In this document: piece by piece, positions 44,460-54,511 of the stretch
Numbering within the stretch: position 1 is the stretch's first letter
How the letters are laid out: each line of letters opens with the position of its first letter
Assembly (NCBI RefSeq): GCF_001887355.1
Contig: NZ_MPIN01000010.1
Location: 182,825 to 246,824, forward strand
DNA length: 64,000 nt
Origin: Cystobacter ferrugineus
GTDB taxonomy: Bacteria; Myxococcota; Myxococcia; Myxococcales; Myxococcaceae
Reading direction: 5' to 3'
Made by a program: the position numbers and the translations under genes
Notes under the pieces: model-generated
The model's database searches: none
What the model was told of the DNA's origin: nothing
What the model saw: the letters and a program-made list of their open reading frames with translations, nothing else

Positions 44460-47400
44460 CTAACCCGGGCCCCGGCACCGGCCGGGCGTCGCGCCCCGCT
44501 CCTCGAGCACTCTCGCCACCTTGCGCCCCTCTCGGTCCTCGCGCCCTCGCGCCAGGTCCAACGGACGCACGCACTCCCGGGTCTCCGCATCCAGCGGCGC
44601 GCCATGCCCCACCAGGTACTCCACCAGCCTCGCTCCCGCCCGCGCGGCCGCGCGATGCAGCAGCGTCATCCCCTCGCCATCCGCGAGCCGCACGTCCAGC
44701 CGCCCCCGCTCCAACAGGACCGCCGACAACTCCTCGTCATCCTGGCTCACCGCCAGCCGCAGCAGCCACTCGAGGTTCTCGCGCGAGAGCGTGCTCCACT
44801 TGCTCATCGCCCAGTCGTGCAAGAGCGTGGAGGGCCCCGCCTCCATCCCCGCGGCGAGCGCCGCCGACAGCCGCTCGAACGCGATGTCCGGTGGCACGCG
44901 CCCCTCGTGCAGCAGCCGCCGGGCCGCCTCCTCCTGTCCCTGGCCCAGCAACACCGCGAGCGCCTCGCCCGAGGGATCCGTCGCCCCCATCGCCAGGAAC
45001 AGCTCCACCACCCAGGGCCCGCCCTCGCTCAACGCCAGGACGAGCGCCGTGGGCCCCTCCTCACTCGCCTCGCGGAGGCTCGCCCCTTGCGACAACAGCC
45101 GCGCCGCCAACGTCCAGGCGTGGGTCCGCAGCGCCAGCAACAGCGCCGCGTCGAGCGGAGGCCCCTCCAGCTCGCGCTCCTCCAACCCCCGCTCGAGCAG
45201 CTCCCGCGCCAGCCCGTCCAGCTTCATGTCCACGGCGAGCCGCACCGGGGCGAAGGGGTCTCCCACCGAGGCCAGGGGCTTCACCCCGAGCGACAACAGC
45301 ATCCGCGCCGCGGGCACGTTCCCCGCTCGGAGCGCATGCGCGAGCACGTCCAGCCCCTCGCCATCCACGGCGTGCGGGTTCGCGCCCCGCCGCACCAGCA
45401 CCTCGAGCGTCCGGGGGTCCGCGCACCGCGTGAGCTGGACGAGCGCGGGCCCGGTCCGCTCCGCCACCTCCCGGGCGGACAGCCCGGACAGGGCGGACTC
45501 CAGCAGCGCGGGCGTGCCGCAGAAGCGCCGGGCGAGCTGCTCCACCACCTCCACCCGCTGCGCCGCCGTCCATGACGGCTGCTGGAGCAGCTCCCCCAGG
45601 GCCTGGAGCATGTTGGCGCCCAGCTCCTCCAGGGGCTCGCCGGCGTTCAAACGCGCCTCGAGGAACGCGAGCACCGGGGCCACACGCGCCGTGGCGCCGC
45701 GCGACAGGAAGAACCGGGCCACGTCGAAGTGTCCCCGGGAGACGGCCACGGTGAAGGGCGGATCCGGCTCCACCACCGGCACCGTGGGCTCCCCGAGCGG
45801 CGGAGGCGGCTCCAGGATGGCGCCGTGCTCGAAGAGCCAGGCCGCCACCTCCTCGGTGCCCGCCGTCCCCAGCAGCGGCGCGCCGGTGACGTCCTCGCCC
45901 AGCAGGTTCGCCCCCGTCTCCACGTAGCGCCGCACGAGCGCGATCTGCCCTCCCCGCACCGCCAGCGGGAAGTAGTCCAGGTCCTCCTGGAGCTGCTTCC
46001 ACACCTCGGGCCGCCGGCGCTCCAGGTGCTCGAGGAACGTCCGATCGCCCAGCGCCAGCGCCAGGCCCGCGAGCGACACGGCCCGGGGGTGCTCCGGCGT
46101 CGCCCCCACGAGCCTGCGCGGTTCTCTCTCCGCCGACAGGGTCAACGGCTCCGCGCCCCGATCCACCGCGAGCATCGCCACCGCGGGCCGCCCCGCGACC
46201 AGGGCGATGCGCGCGCTCTCCTGCAGCAGCGCTCGCGCCTCGCCCGGCGGGCCGCGGTCGATCAACAGCGCCACCGTGTCCCGTGCCCCCGCCTCGGCGG
46301 CCTTCCACAGCAGGGCCTGCCGCCAGTCCTGGGCGAGCGGCTCCAGGTTCTCGAACAACCAGCGCACCACCTGCGTGCGGCCCCCCGCGGCCGCCGCCAG
46401 GGCCAGCTCGGAGGAGAAGTCCTCCCCGGTGGGCTTCCAGTGGCCCAGCAGGGCGAGCGCATCCCGCTCCTCGCCCCGGGAGAGCACGTGCAGCAGCGCC
46501 TTCGGCCAGCACGCGGCGTTCGAGGGGGACACTCCCGCCCGCTCCAGCAGCAACAGGGCCGCCTCCGGATGGGACTCGCAGAGGACGAAGTCGAGCGCGG
46601 GCACACCCGGCCGCGCGGGCTCCAGCGCGGAGGCCCTCGCCTCCAGGAGCCGGCGCAGCGTGGGCACATCGCCGCGCCGCGCCGCGTAGCCCAGGGGAGT
46701 GATGCCCGTCCTGTCCTTCGCGCTCACCGGAAGCCCGAGCGACAGCAGCTTCTCCACCGCCGCGACGTTGCCCGCCGCCGCGGCGTAATGCAGCGCCGAG
46801 CGGCCCGCCGCGTCGGCCGGCCGCGCGTTCAGCTCCCGCCGGGTGAGGGCCGCGAGCCCCTCTCCCCGCAGCACGCGCCACGCGAGCGCCGAGGGAGGGA
46901 GCAGCTCCGCCGCGGCGTCCACGCTCGCGCCCGCCTCAAGCAACCCGGGCAGCACCTCGAGCCGTCCCTCCCGCAGCGCGGCGCGCAGCTCGCCATTCGT
47001 CCGGGCCCGGGCGATCAGCCGCTCCCGCTCCGGCGAGGCCACTCCCGCCAGCTCACCCTGTCCCCACACCGCGCCGCGCTCGATGAACAACGCGGCCACC
47101 CCGAGGTGGCCCTCCTCGAGCGCCATCCGCAGCGGGGTGCCCCCCCGGGACGACGCGCGCGCCGGCTCCTCCGCCTCCAGCACCGCCCCCCGGTCCAACA
47201 ACCACGCCGCGCTCTTCTCCGCGCCCCCGAGCGCCGCCCAGTGCAGCAGCGTGCGGGCCTCACGCTGGCCGAGCAGGTGCTTGAAGTCCGACGGGTTCCG
47301 CGCCGCCAGCGCCTCGAGCGCGGGAAGGTCCTCCGTCAGGATGGCGCGCACGTAGGGGGTATGGTCGAACGCCCCCTCCCACTGGGAGAAGGACACCCCC

Positions 47401-48638
47401 TCGCGCCGCAGGCGGACCTCCTCCGCGCGCTGCCCGGTCTCCGAGGCCCACCGCAAGAGGAAGCGCTCGTGCGCCCGCGTCAGGGCCTCCTTCATGGGCT
47501 CGGAGGTGGCGCGCGCGATGAAGCGCTCGCGCACGAGCAGCGCGCCCGAGGACACGAGCGCGTCCACCGTGGCGGCATGCCCTCCGCGCGCCGCCAGCGA
47601 GAGGGCGCAATGGCCCGCCGCGCCCTCGGTGTTCACCTCCGCGCCCTGGCTGATCAACTCCCGCACCATCTCCACGCGGCCCTTCTGGGCGGCCAGCATG
47701 AGCGGAGTGCGGCTCATCGGCGTGCGGGCCTCCAGGTCCACCCCCGCCTTGACCAGCGCGGTGGCCATCCGGGGCTCGGCGGTGAGGGCCGCGGAGTGCA
47801 GGAGCCCCAGGCCCCGGTCATCCACGGCGTCCCTCAGCCCCGGGTCCTCCTTGAGCACCGCCGCGAGCCGCTTGCGATCATTGGTCAGCACCGCCAGGTG
47901 GGCGGGGCTGATGCGCAGCGCGTTCCACACCTCGGGAGCGGTGCCGGAGACCAGCTCCTTGATGACGGCTCCCTCCCCCTTCTCGGCGGCGCGCTCCAGG
48001 AGGAAGTGCAGGTGGGCCGCGCGCAACGCCCGGAGGATCTCCGGGGGCAGCGAGGAGGACAGCAGGGCCGGATCCTCCAGCGCAATCCCCGCGCGCACGA
48101 GCACCTGGACGCTCTCGGCATCTCCCAACTGGGCGGCCCGCACGAGCAGCCGCTCCGGCCGCGCGTCGAAGTCCTCGAGGTCGGGAGCCAGTTCCAGCAG
48201 CTCGCTCACCACGCGCGCGCGGCGCAGCTCCAGGGCCTCGTGCAGGGCGGTGCGGCCCTGGGCATCCAGGCTCGTGGGCCTCGCGCCATGCCGCACCAGC
48301 ACGCGCAGGACCGCGGCGGCGGCCCGGGGATCCTCGATGGCCATCGCCTGGGACAGCAGCGCCCGCCCGTCCAGGCCCACCTCGCGGCGCGCGGCCCCGG
48401 CGCTCAGCAGCGCCTCCACGGACTCGGCCTGCCCCGCCTGCACGGCGCGCAGCAACCACTGATCCCCCCGGGTGGCCAGCTTCTCCTGCCCCTCCGGTGA
48501 CGCGAGCGCCTGGACGAGCTTCGCCTCGTCCCCATTGTCGATCTCCCGCTCGACCGGGTTGCGGCATCCGACGAGGGACAGGGACAGGGGAAGCACGAGC
48601 CGCCAGACGCGCGAGCCAGGATGCATGGAGCTCAACAT
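44460..48638 (-). CDS. Giant ankyrin-repeat lipoprotein (1392 aa)
   Basis: The N-terminus is a lipoprotein signal peptide ending in LPLSLSLVGC. Almost the whole mature part is ankyrin repeats (roughly 30 to 35), recognisable by units such as GRTALHEALELRRARVV, RTPLMLAAQKGRVEMVRELI, GRSALHYAAAAGNVAAVEKL and GMTLLHRAAARAGARLVEYL. The repeats end within a few residues of the C-terminus. Ankyrin arrays bind proteins; in the periplasm or outer membrane this one could tether or block partner proteins, as ankyrin proteins near toxins can. The ATG at 48638 is preferred; MHPG at 48626 is possible. Confidence 0.85.
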   Translation of the reverse strand: MLSSMHPGSRVWRLVLPLSLSLVGCRNPVEREIDNGDEAKLVQALASPEGQEKLATRGDQWLLRAVQAGQAESVEALLSAGAARREVGLDGRALLSQAMAIEDPRAAAAVLRVLVRHGARPTSLDAQGRTALHEALELRRARVVSELLELAPDLEDFDARPERLLVRAAQLGDAESVQVLVRAGIALEDPALLSSSLPPEILRALRAAHLHFLLERAAEKGEGAVIKELVSGTAPEVWNALRISPAHLAVLTNDRKRLAAVLKEDPGLRDAVDDRGLGLLHSAALTAEPRMATALVKAGVDLEARTPMSRTPLMLAAQKGRVEMVRELISQGAEVNTEGAAGHCALSLAARGGHAATVDALVSSGALLVRERFIARATSEPMKEALTRAHERFLLRWASETGQRAEEVRLRREGVSFSQWEGAFDHTPYVRAILTEDLPALEALAARNPSDFKHLLGQREARTLLHWAALGGAEKSAAWLLDRGAVLEAEEPARASSRGGTPLRMALEEGHLGVAALFIERGAVWGQGELAGVASPERERLIARARTNGELRAALREGRLEVLPGLLEAGASVDAAAELLPPSALAWRVLRGEGLAALTRRELNARPADAAGRSALHYAAAAGNVAAVEKLLSLGLPVSAKDRTGITPLGYAARRGDVPTLRRLLEARASALEPARPGVPALDFVLCESHPEAALLLLERAGVSPSNAACWPKALLHVLSRGEERDALALLGHWKPTGEDFSSELALAAAAGGRTQVVRWLFENLEPLAQDWRQALLWKAAEAGARDTVALLIDRGPPGEARALLQESARIALVAGRPAVAMLAVDRGAEPLTLSAEREPRRLVGATPEHPRAVSLAGLALALGDRTFLEHLERRRPEVWKQLQEDLDYFPLAVRGGQIALVRRYVETGANLLGEDVTGAPLLGTAGTEEVAAWLFEHGAILEPPPPLGEPTVPVVEPDPPFTVAVSRGHFDVARFFLSRGATARVAPVLAFLEARLNAGEPLEELGANMLQALGELLQQPSWTAAQRVEVVEQLARRFCGTPALLESALSGLSAREVAERTGPALVQLTRCADPRTLEVLVRRGANPHAVDGEGLDVLAHALRAGNVPAARMLLSLGVKPLASVGDPFAPVRLAVDMKLDGLARELLERGLEERELEGPPLDAALLLALRTHAWTLAARLLSQGASLREASEEGPTALVLALSEGGPWVVELFLAMGATDPSGEALAVLLGQGQEEAARRLLHEGRVPPDIAFERLSAALAAGMEAGPSTLLHDWAMSKWSTLSRENLEWLLRLAVSQDDEELSAVLLERGRLDVRLADGEGMTLLHRAAARAGARLVEYLVGHGAPLDAETRECVRPLDLARGREDREGRKVARVLEERGATPGRCRGPG

Positions 48639-48727
48639 AGCGCGAGGCACGGCGCGCCACCCGTCCGCGCGGAAGGCAAAAGTGCACCACTGCTCGAATG
48701 CGCAGCGGCGGCCAGGGCCTTCGCGCT

Positions 48728-49534
48728 TCAGCCCAGGAGCCGCGCGGTGGTGTCCCGCACGGCGCGGCGCGTCGCCTCGTCCTCGGCGGCGGCGGGCCAG
48801 GGCCGCTCGTCCTCCTCGACGAGCCAGCGGGCCTCCCCCGCGGGAGACCAACGCTCGCGCGCGAGCAGGCGCGCCAGGCGCGCCGCACACACCTCGGGCG
48901 CCTCCCAGCCCCGCTTCACGAGCGACAGGAGCCACCCCAACGGCCCCTCCCGCGCCCCGAGGTCCGTGCGCACCACGCCGGGGTGCAGCACGACCACGTC
49001 CAGTTCCGGGTGGGCGGCCGCGACGTCGCGCAGGGCGAGCGCGAAGCACAGCTTGGTGGTGCAGTAGGTGCGGAGGCTGGAGAAGTCCTCTCCGGTGGGC
49101 GTGCGGGCGGCGTCGAAGCGCCCCTTGATGATCAACCCGGCGCTCACCCCCATGACGCGGCGCAGGCGCCCGGCCTCCAGGAGCGAGCGCTGCATCACCA
49201 GGGGCGCCAGGTGGTTGACGACGAAGGCCGTCTCCAGACCCTCGGGCGTCAGCTCCCGCGTGGACGGCCACAGCCCGGCGTTGTGCACGAGCGTCGCGCC
49301 CGGAGCGGCCACCTCGACGAGCCGCTCACCCAGCCGCCTCGCCCCCTTGAGCGACGACAGGTCCCCCGGCACCGCGAGGGCGTGTCCCCCCTGCCGCTCG
49401 ATGCGGGTGACGAGGGAATCGAGCCGGGTCCTGTCCCGGGCGACGAGGACGAGGCGCTCTCCTCGCGCGGCGAGCGCGAGGGCCAGGGCGTGGCCGATGC
49501 CGCGGGAGGCCCCAGTGAGGATCAGATCCGCCAT
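48728..49534 (-). CDS. Short-chain dehydrogenase/reductase
   Basis: A 268-residue SDR. The nucleotide-binding motif TGASRGIGHA is at residues 7-16, the NNAG-equivalent HNAG near 84, and the catalytic pair YCTTK near residue 158 (Tyr and Lys). The sequence VNHLAPLVMQRSLL and VVVLHPGVVRTDL also fit. The C-terminal part contains a long Arg/Ala-rich helix. Substrate unknown. It is upstream of the ankyrin gene on the same strand, 90 bases apart. Confidence 0.92.
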   Translation of the reverse strand: MADLILTGASRGIGHALALALAARGERLVLVARDRTRLDSLVTRIERQGGHALAVPGDLSSLKGARRLGERLVEVAAPGATLVHNAGLWPSTRELTPEGLETAFVVNHLAPLVMQRSLLEAGRLRRVMGVSAGLIIKGRFDAARTPTGEDFSSLRTYCTTKLCFALALRDVAAAHPELDVVVLHPGVVRTDLGAREGPLGWLLSLVKRGWEAPEVCAARLARLLARERWSPAGEARWLVEEDERPWPAAAEDEATRRAVRDTTARLLG

Positions 49535-49579
49535 GACCCGAGCCTGTCAGGTGGACCTCCCCGGGGGAAGACCCCGCGC

Positions 49580-50302
49580 TCACCGCACGGTGACGCGCCC
49601 GGTGGGCAGGGTGAGGCCGACGGTGGACGCGGTGCGCTCGCCTTCCAGGGGAATGCGCACCCACTCGGAGAGGGCATGGTTGCCCGCGTCGTCATAGACC
49701 TCGGCGCGAACCTCCAGGAACCCGTCCAGCGCAGACCCCGCGGACACGTCACAGGTGTAGGGGGGCTCGTGCGCCTCGCAGAGGTAGTGATCCTCGGTGA
49801 GGAACTGCACCCAGGCGCCTCCCCGGGCGTGCTCGACGGTGGCCGAGAGCGACAGCGTGGACCCCGACCCGGACGAGGACACGGTCACCGCGAGCGGCGC
49901 GCCCACGGTCACCTTCACCGGCGCCGAGGTGCTCGTGCGGCCCGAGGTGTCATACGCCCGGGCCTTCAGCGTGTGCTCGCCCCAGGCGATGCCCCGGGTG
50001 TTCCAGTTGAGCGAGTAGACGCCCCCTGGCAACGAGCCGATGAGAAGTGTGTCATCGAGCAGCACGTCCACCCGGGCGATGCGGCGCTCGTCCCGGGCGG
50101 GGACGAAGACGTTGACGTCTCCGCCGAGCACCGCCCCGTCTTCCGGCCAGACGATGCTCACCTCGGCGGCGGAGTGCTCGGAGCCCGGAGCGGACACGGC
50201 CCGGAGCATGTCCCTCGCTCCGGAGAGTCCCATTCCGAGGACTCCCAGGCAGGACACACCCGCGGCACACCACAACAGGCGACGAATCGATCGGCGTTTC
50301 AT
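49580..50302 (-). CDS. Membrane-anchored Ig-like domain protein
   Basis: A 240-residue protein from the ATG at 50302. The N-terminus (KRRSIRRLLWCAAGVSCLGVLGMGL) is a signal anchor or signal peptide. The rest contains two Ig/bacterial-type beta-sandwich domains, about residues 45-130 (SIVWPEDGAVLGGDVNVFV to HTLKARAYDTSG) and about 135-215, with a disulfide-compatible Cys pair (LCEAHEPPYTCDV). Upstream in-frame codons are not convincing. Likely a cell-surface or periplasmic structural protein. Confidence 0.6.
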   Translation of the reverse strand: MKRRSIRRLLWCAAGVSCLGVLGMGLSGARDMLRAVSAPGSEHSAAEVSIVWPEDGAVLGGDVNVFVPARDERRIARVDVLLDDTLLIGSLPGGVYSLNWNTRGIAWGEHTLKARAYDTSGRTSTSAPVKVTVGAPLAVTVSSSGSGSTLSLSATVEHARGGAWVQFLTEDHYLCEAHEPPYTCDVSAGSALDGFLEVRAEVYDDAGNHALSEWVRIPLEGERTASTVGLTLPTGRVTVR

Positions 50303-50407
50303 CTCGCGTCTCTGGAAGGAGAAGTCAGCGGCGTCGAGACGAAACATACAGAGCGTGTCTGACACTCGAGCCCGCCCCCACGGGCCCGAGTCACGCGGCT
50401 CCGCGGC

Positions 50408-51703
50408 TCAACGCGGGGCCTGGATCATTTGAAGGGTCCTGTCCTCGCCCTGCTCCGCGGGGACCAGCAGCTCCGTCAGCAGCACGCGGCGCACCTTGGT
50501 GTTCTCGATCCACAGGTTGATCTTCCGCGGCGTCTTGCCCTCGGTGCGCTCGAGCAGCTCGACCTTGAAGCAGGGAACCTCCTTCTTCGGGTTGCGAACC
50601 AGGCCCGTGACCGTGCCCGCGAAGGGCACCGAGAGCAGCCAGGTGGACACCGGCTTGCCCGTGGCCAGTCCCTCCGGATCCAGCATCTCGAAGCTTCCCG
50701 TGAACCCCTGCCCCAAGGGCAGCGTGGACAGGGCGAGCTCCAGCGCGGCACCCGGAAACAGCAGCGGCTTGTCGCCCACGGGCTGCTCGAACGTCGCCGG
50801 GGTGGCGCCCTTGCGCTCGCCGCGCAGCACACCATCGACGAGTTCCAGACGCATCGAGTCCCCATCGGGAGACCGGCCCTCCCACCGATAGGGCAGCAGG
50901 CTCTTCGCGTCCAACCAGTAGCGGTTCTGCACCTTGCCCGCCGGAGTGATGCCCGTGTCGGAGATGAGGAACGCATTGCGCTTCTTGTCGCGCTGGCTCT
51001 GGGTTTTGCGCTGGGTGGTGCCCACCAGGAAGCGCCAGGGCAACCCACCCCCGGGCAGCTTCTCCTGGACGCTCTGGTACTGGAGCTGTCCCGGCTTGAG
51101 CAGCGACGCCTGGAGCAGCGTGGCGAGCGGGGGCGGGGACAGGGCCATGGACAGCGCGGACGGATCCTCCACGCGCAGGGAGTTCACGAAGCGCTGGATC
51201 ACTTCCTCGGGAGGAAGCGTGTCACCGCCCGCCTCGATGTCCACGAGCTGCGCGCCGACGAGCACCAGCCGCCCCGCCGATCGATAGGTCGCATTGTCGA
51301 TGGGCTCGAGGCGGTAGTCGAGCGCGGGATAGGTCCCCACCCGCATGGGCTCCTGGAGCTTGATCTCGAAGCTCTCATCATCCGCGCGCCGGTCCAGATG
51401 GCGCTGGAGATAGGCGGACGGAGTGCCCTCGACCTCCGCCTTCCCGTACGACACGCGTAGGATCCACTCCTCCTTGGGATCGAAATAACGACAGTCCGGC
51501 TGATCGGGCTCCGCATCGCACTTGGGATTGGCGGGGAACTCGATGCTGAAGCGACCTCCCGAGGGACTCACCCGCCGCGCGGGCGACTCGGGAGCGGGCT
51601 CCGCGGCACCAGCCGCGCAGCACATGGCCGCCAGTCCAATTGACACACACGTCCGAGACACGCTTCGCCAGGAAGAGAAGAACATGTATGGGATGTCTAG
51701 CAT
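50408..51703 (-). CDS. Exported protein of unknown function
   Basis: A 431-residue protein. A signal peptide is present in MFFSSWRSVSRTCVSIGLAAMCCAAGAA; the ATG at 51703 is used, with MFFSSW at 51685 also possible. The mature region is mostly beta-rich; segments such as FSIEFPANPKCDAEPDQPDCRY and the C-terminal NRYWLDAKSLLPYRWEGRSPDG are reminiscent of DUF3108-type periplasmic proteins, but the match is weak. The gene is divergent from the KaiC operon. Confidence 0.55.
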   Translation of the reverse strand: MLDIPYMFFSSWRSVSRTCVSIGLAAMCCAAGAAEPAPESPARRVSPSGGRFSIEFPANPKCDAEPDQPDCRYFDPKEEWILRVSYGKAEVEGTPSAYLQRHLDRRADDESFEIKLQEPMRVGTYPALDYRLEPIDNATYRSAGRLVLVGAQLVDIEAGGDTLPPEEVIQRFVNSLRVEDPSALSMALSPPPLATLLQASLLKPGQLQYQSVQEKLPGGGLPWRFLVGTTQRKTQSQRDKKRNAFLISDTGITPAGKVQNRYWLDAKSLLPYRWEGRSPDGDSMRLELVDGVLRGERKGATPATFEQPVGDKPLLFPGAALELALSTLPLGQGFTGSFEMLDPEGLATGKPVSTWLLSVPFAGTVTGLVRNPKKEVPCFKVELLERTEGKTPRKINLWIENTKVRRVLLTELLVPAEQGEDRTLQMIQAPR

Positions 51704-51820
51704 GGCCCGGCACCCGCCAGCCCTCCCCCGTCCTCCTTGACCCGTCAGGATAGGCGACACAATGTCCTCCCAGAGGTGGACATCCGCACCCGTGCCCTGT
51801 AATCGGTTCCTGCGTCCGCG

Positions 51821-52270
51821 ATGCGCCGAGTCCCCCACCCCATGCCCGAGCGGAACATCCACGAAGAAGTCATCACCGCATGGCGCAAGGGCTGGGCGGG
51901 GACCCTCGCTCCACCCGCGTTGCTGGACCTCTTCGAGCGCGCCCTGGATGCGCTCTGGCGCCGAGCGCACATGAGCCTGGGCGAGATGACCCTGATGGCC
52001 ATCGTGGATCGGGTCATCCACCAGGGCAGCGAGAAGTTCCCGCCCCTCGCGCGGCTCAAGGTCGAGACGAGCGGGGTGCACTTCGGAGAGCTGCGCCATT
52101 CCGCACAGACGCTCGACCGGGAACTGCTCGAGGAGTCGCTCGTGTTCCTGGTGTACGAACTGCTCAGGGTGTTCGGCACGCTCACCGGGGAGATCCTCAC
52201 TCCGGGTCTTCACGCGGAGTTACAAAAGGTGCGAGGGCCGTCGGCGGCGTCGCCGGAAGGAAAGCCATGA
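51821..52270 (+). CDS. Small helical protein, first gene of the KaiC operon
   Basis: A 149-residue soluble protein (the ATG at 51842 would give 142). It is mainly alpha-helical, with LLDLFERALDALWRRAHMSLGEMTLMAIVDRVIHQ and SLVFLVYELLRVFGTLTGEILTPGL. It does not show the thioredoxin-like features of KaiB. Its stop overlaps the start of the triple-KaiC gene (ATGA), so the two are translationally coupled. It may be an adaptor between KaiC-like ATPase and input. Confidence 0.7.
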   Translation: MRRVPHPMPERNIHEEVITAWRKGWAGTLAPPALLDLFERALDALWRRAHMSLGEMTLMAIVDRVIHQGSEKFPPLARLKVETSGVHFGELRHSAQTLDRELLEESLVFLVYELLRVFGTLTGEILTPGLHAELQKVRGPSAASPEGKP

Positions 52271-54474
52271 GCGGGCCAGCTGAACCCTTTACGATTCCCC
52301 GGCTGGAGACGGGCATTCCCAACCTGGACGCCATCTTCCACGGCGGCCTGCCCAAGGGAGTCATCTCCGTCATCGCCGGCCCCCCGGGCTCGGGCAAGAC
52401 CACCCTCACCCATCAGATCTGCTTCCACCACGCCGCCCAGGGCGGCCGCGTGCTCTACTTCAACACCCTCTCCGAGCCCACCGCCAAGACGCTGCTCTAC
52501 CTGCGGCCCTTCGCCTTCTTCGACCCGGCGCTGCTCGAGGAGCGCATCCGCTTCATCGACCTCGGCCAGAGCCTGCGCACCAAGGGGCTCGAACCGACGA
52601 TCAACCTGCTCATCGAGCAGCTCAAGCTGTTCAAGCCCACCATGGTGGTCATCGACAGCTTCAAGGTCTTCGATGACCTCGCCCAGTCGGCCGAGGAGCT
52701 GCGCAAGTTCACCTACGAGCTCACCGTGCGGCTGATGGCCTGGGAGTGCACCACCTTCCTGCTCGGGGAGTACAACTCCGAGAAGTTCGAGCATCCGGCC
52801 TACTCCGCCATCGACGGCATCATCACCGTCAAGCAGCACCAGCTCTCCGGCGAGCAGCAGCGGCTGCTGCAAGTCGTCAAGATGCGCGGCACCTCGCACA
52901 GCCACGACGAGCACCCGTTCGTCATCACCACGGCCGGCGTCGAGGTGTACGCCCCGAGCATCACCCTGCGGCGCGCGCACCGCTCCGCGGCGAGCCCGGG
53001 GGGCGTGCGCCGGATGAAGACCGGCATCTCCAAGCTCGATGCGCTCCTGGGCGAGGGCATCCCGCTGGGCTCGAGCATCATCGTGTCGGGCGTGGCGGGC
53101 ACCGGCAAGACGATGCTGGGGCTGGAGTTCGTCTACCGGGGCGCCCGGGAGCAGAACCAGAAGGGCCTGTATTTCTCCTTCGAGGAGACCGCGGAGCGCC
53201 TGCGCGACACCGCCCGGGGGCTGGGCTGGGAGCTGGACCGGGAGATCGAGCGGGGCATGGTGCAGATCCTCTTCATCCCCCAGCCCGACATCCTCGTGGA
53301 CCGGGACATCCTCGAGCTGCAGCACCACGTGGAGGAGTTCGGGGCCCAGCGCGTGGTGCTCGACTCGATGTCCGTCTTCCTCCACAAGATCGACGACAAG
53401 CGCATCACCCGGGACAAGGTGTTCTGGTTGGCCAACATCATCCAGAACCAGAACGCGGTGGGCTTCTTCACCAACGACGTCCCCGCGGGGACGCAGCAGC
53501 ACAGCCGCTTCGGGGTGGAGGAGACCGTGATGGACGGACTCCTCCTCCTGTGGTCCGAGGCCCAGGGACTCGAGCGCCATCGCTATATCGAGGTGAACAA
53601 GCTGCGCAACACCGCTCACGCCTCCGGCCGGCACTCCATCATCATCGGCCCCGGGGGCATGCAGGTCTTCCCGCGCCTGGACGAAGTGCCCCGCCTGGAT
53701 CCCCCCGTCCCCTTCTCGCCGCGGTACGATCGGGTGTCCACGGGGGTGCCGCCGCTCGACGAGCTGCTCGGCGGAGGACTGCTGGAGGGCAGCGTCACCC
53801 TCTTGTCCGGCAGCCCTGGCACCGGCAAGAGCACCCTCGGCATCCAGTTCGTGCTCGAGGCGGCCCGCCACCAGGAGCGCGCGCTCTACATCACCCTCGA
53901 GGAGGGCCCCCATCAGCTCATCCTGAGCGCCGAGTCCCTGGGGCTGCCGCTGCGCGAGGCCGTCCAGGACGGACGGGTGGAGATCCTCTACCTGCCGCGC
54001 GAGCACCTGCACGCCTCGCGATTCCTGAGCATGGTGGAGCAGAAGATCCATGACCTGCGGCCCACCCGGTTGGTGCTCGACAGCGCGAGCGACATCGAGG
54101 TGCTCGGGTTCATCTCCGAGGAGCTGCGGCGGCTGCTCTACGGGCTCGTGCTGCGCCTGCGCACGCTCGGGGTGACGAGCCTCTTCACCGTCGAGGCCCG
54201 CTCGCTCTTCATCGCCGACACCATCAGCGAGCGCGGCCTGTCGCCGCTGGCCGACAACATCCTCATGCTGCGCTACCTCCAGGATGAGGGAGGGCTCATG
54301 CCGGTGCTCACGGTGGTGAAGACCCGCAGCAGTGCCCATGTCCGTTCCAGCCACCGCATCCTCATCGAGCAGGGCGGCTTCACCCTGGGTGGCCAGATCG
54401 AGGCACCGGTCCCATATTCCGGGCAGAAGAAGAGGAAGCGGCCTCTGGGTATCAAGTGGAGACGCCACAAGTAG
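52267..54474 (+). CDS. Triple-domain KaiC-like ATPase
   Basis: A 735-residue protein with three RecA/KaiC domains in tandem. Walker A motifs are GPPGSGKTT (about residues 38-46), GVAGTGKTM (about 275-283) and GSPGTGKST (about 515-523). Catalytic Glu pairs are seen in FSFEET (domain 2) and ITLEEG (domain 3); domain 1 has LSEPT, with only one Glu. Domain 2 carries the CI-like GVEETVMD; domain 3 has [10 protein letters not shown], where a Ser (about residue 659) sits at the place of a KaiC CII phosphosite. KaiC normally has two domains. No KaiA or KaiB gene is visible. A histidine kinase follows after 37 bases. Confidence 0.9.
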   Translation: MSGPAEPFTIPRLETGIPNLDAIFHGGLPKGVISVIAGPPGSGKTTLTHQICFHHAAQGGRVLYFNTLSEPTAKTLLYLRPFAFFDPALLEERIRFIDLGQSLRTKGLEPTINLLIEQLKLFKPTMVVIDSFKVFDDLAQSAEELRKFTYELTVRLMAWECTTFLLGEYNSEKFEHPAYSAIDGIITVKQHQLSGEQQRLLQVVKMRGTSHSHDEHPFVITTAGVEVYAPSITLRRAHRSAASPGGVRRMKTGISKLDALLGEGIPLGSSIIVSGVAGTGKTMLGLEFVYRGAREQNQKGLYFSFEETAERLRDTARGLGWELDREIERGMVQILFIPQPDILVDRDILELQHHVEEFGAQRVVLDSMSVFLHKIDDKRITRDKVFWLANIIQNQNAVGFFTNDVPAGTQQHSRFGVEETVMDGLLLLWSEAQGLERHRYIEVNKLRNTAHASGRHSIIIGPGGMQVFPRLDEVPRLDPPVPFSPRYDRVSTGVPPLDELLGGGLLEGSVTLLSGSPGTGKSTLGIQFVLEAARHQERALYITLEEGPHQLILSAESLGLPLREAVQDGRVEILYLPREHLHASRFLSMVEQKIHDLRPTRLVLDSASDIEVLGFISEELRRLLYGLVLRLRTLGVTSLFTVEARSLFIADTISERGLSPLADNILMLRYLQDEGGLMPVLTVVKTRSSAHVRSSHRILIEQGGFTLGGQIEAPVPYSGQKKRKRPLGIKWRRHK

Positions 54475-54511
54475 GGTCCACGCGCCAGGCTCCCTGGCAG
54501 GAGGTCACCCC

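Noticed and set aside
45729..48500. A 923-codon open frame antisense to the ankyrin gene
   Set aside because: Composition is the complement of ankyrin codons and contains no recognisable sequence.
51821..52270. KaiB candidate upstream of the KaiC-like gene
   Set aside because: 149 residues, all helical; it lacks the thioredoxin-like beta-alpha-beta pattern of KaiB.
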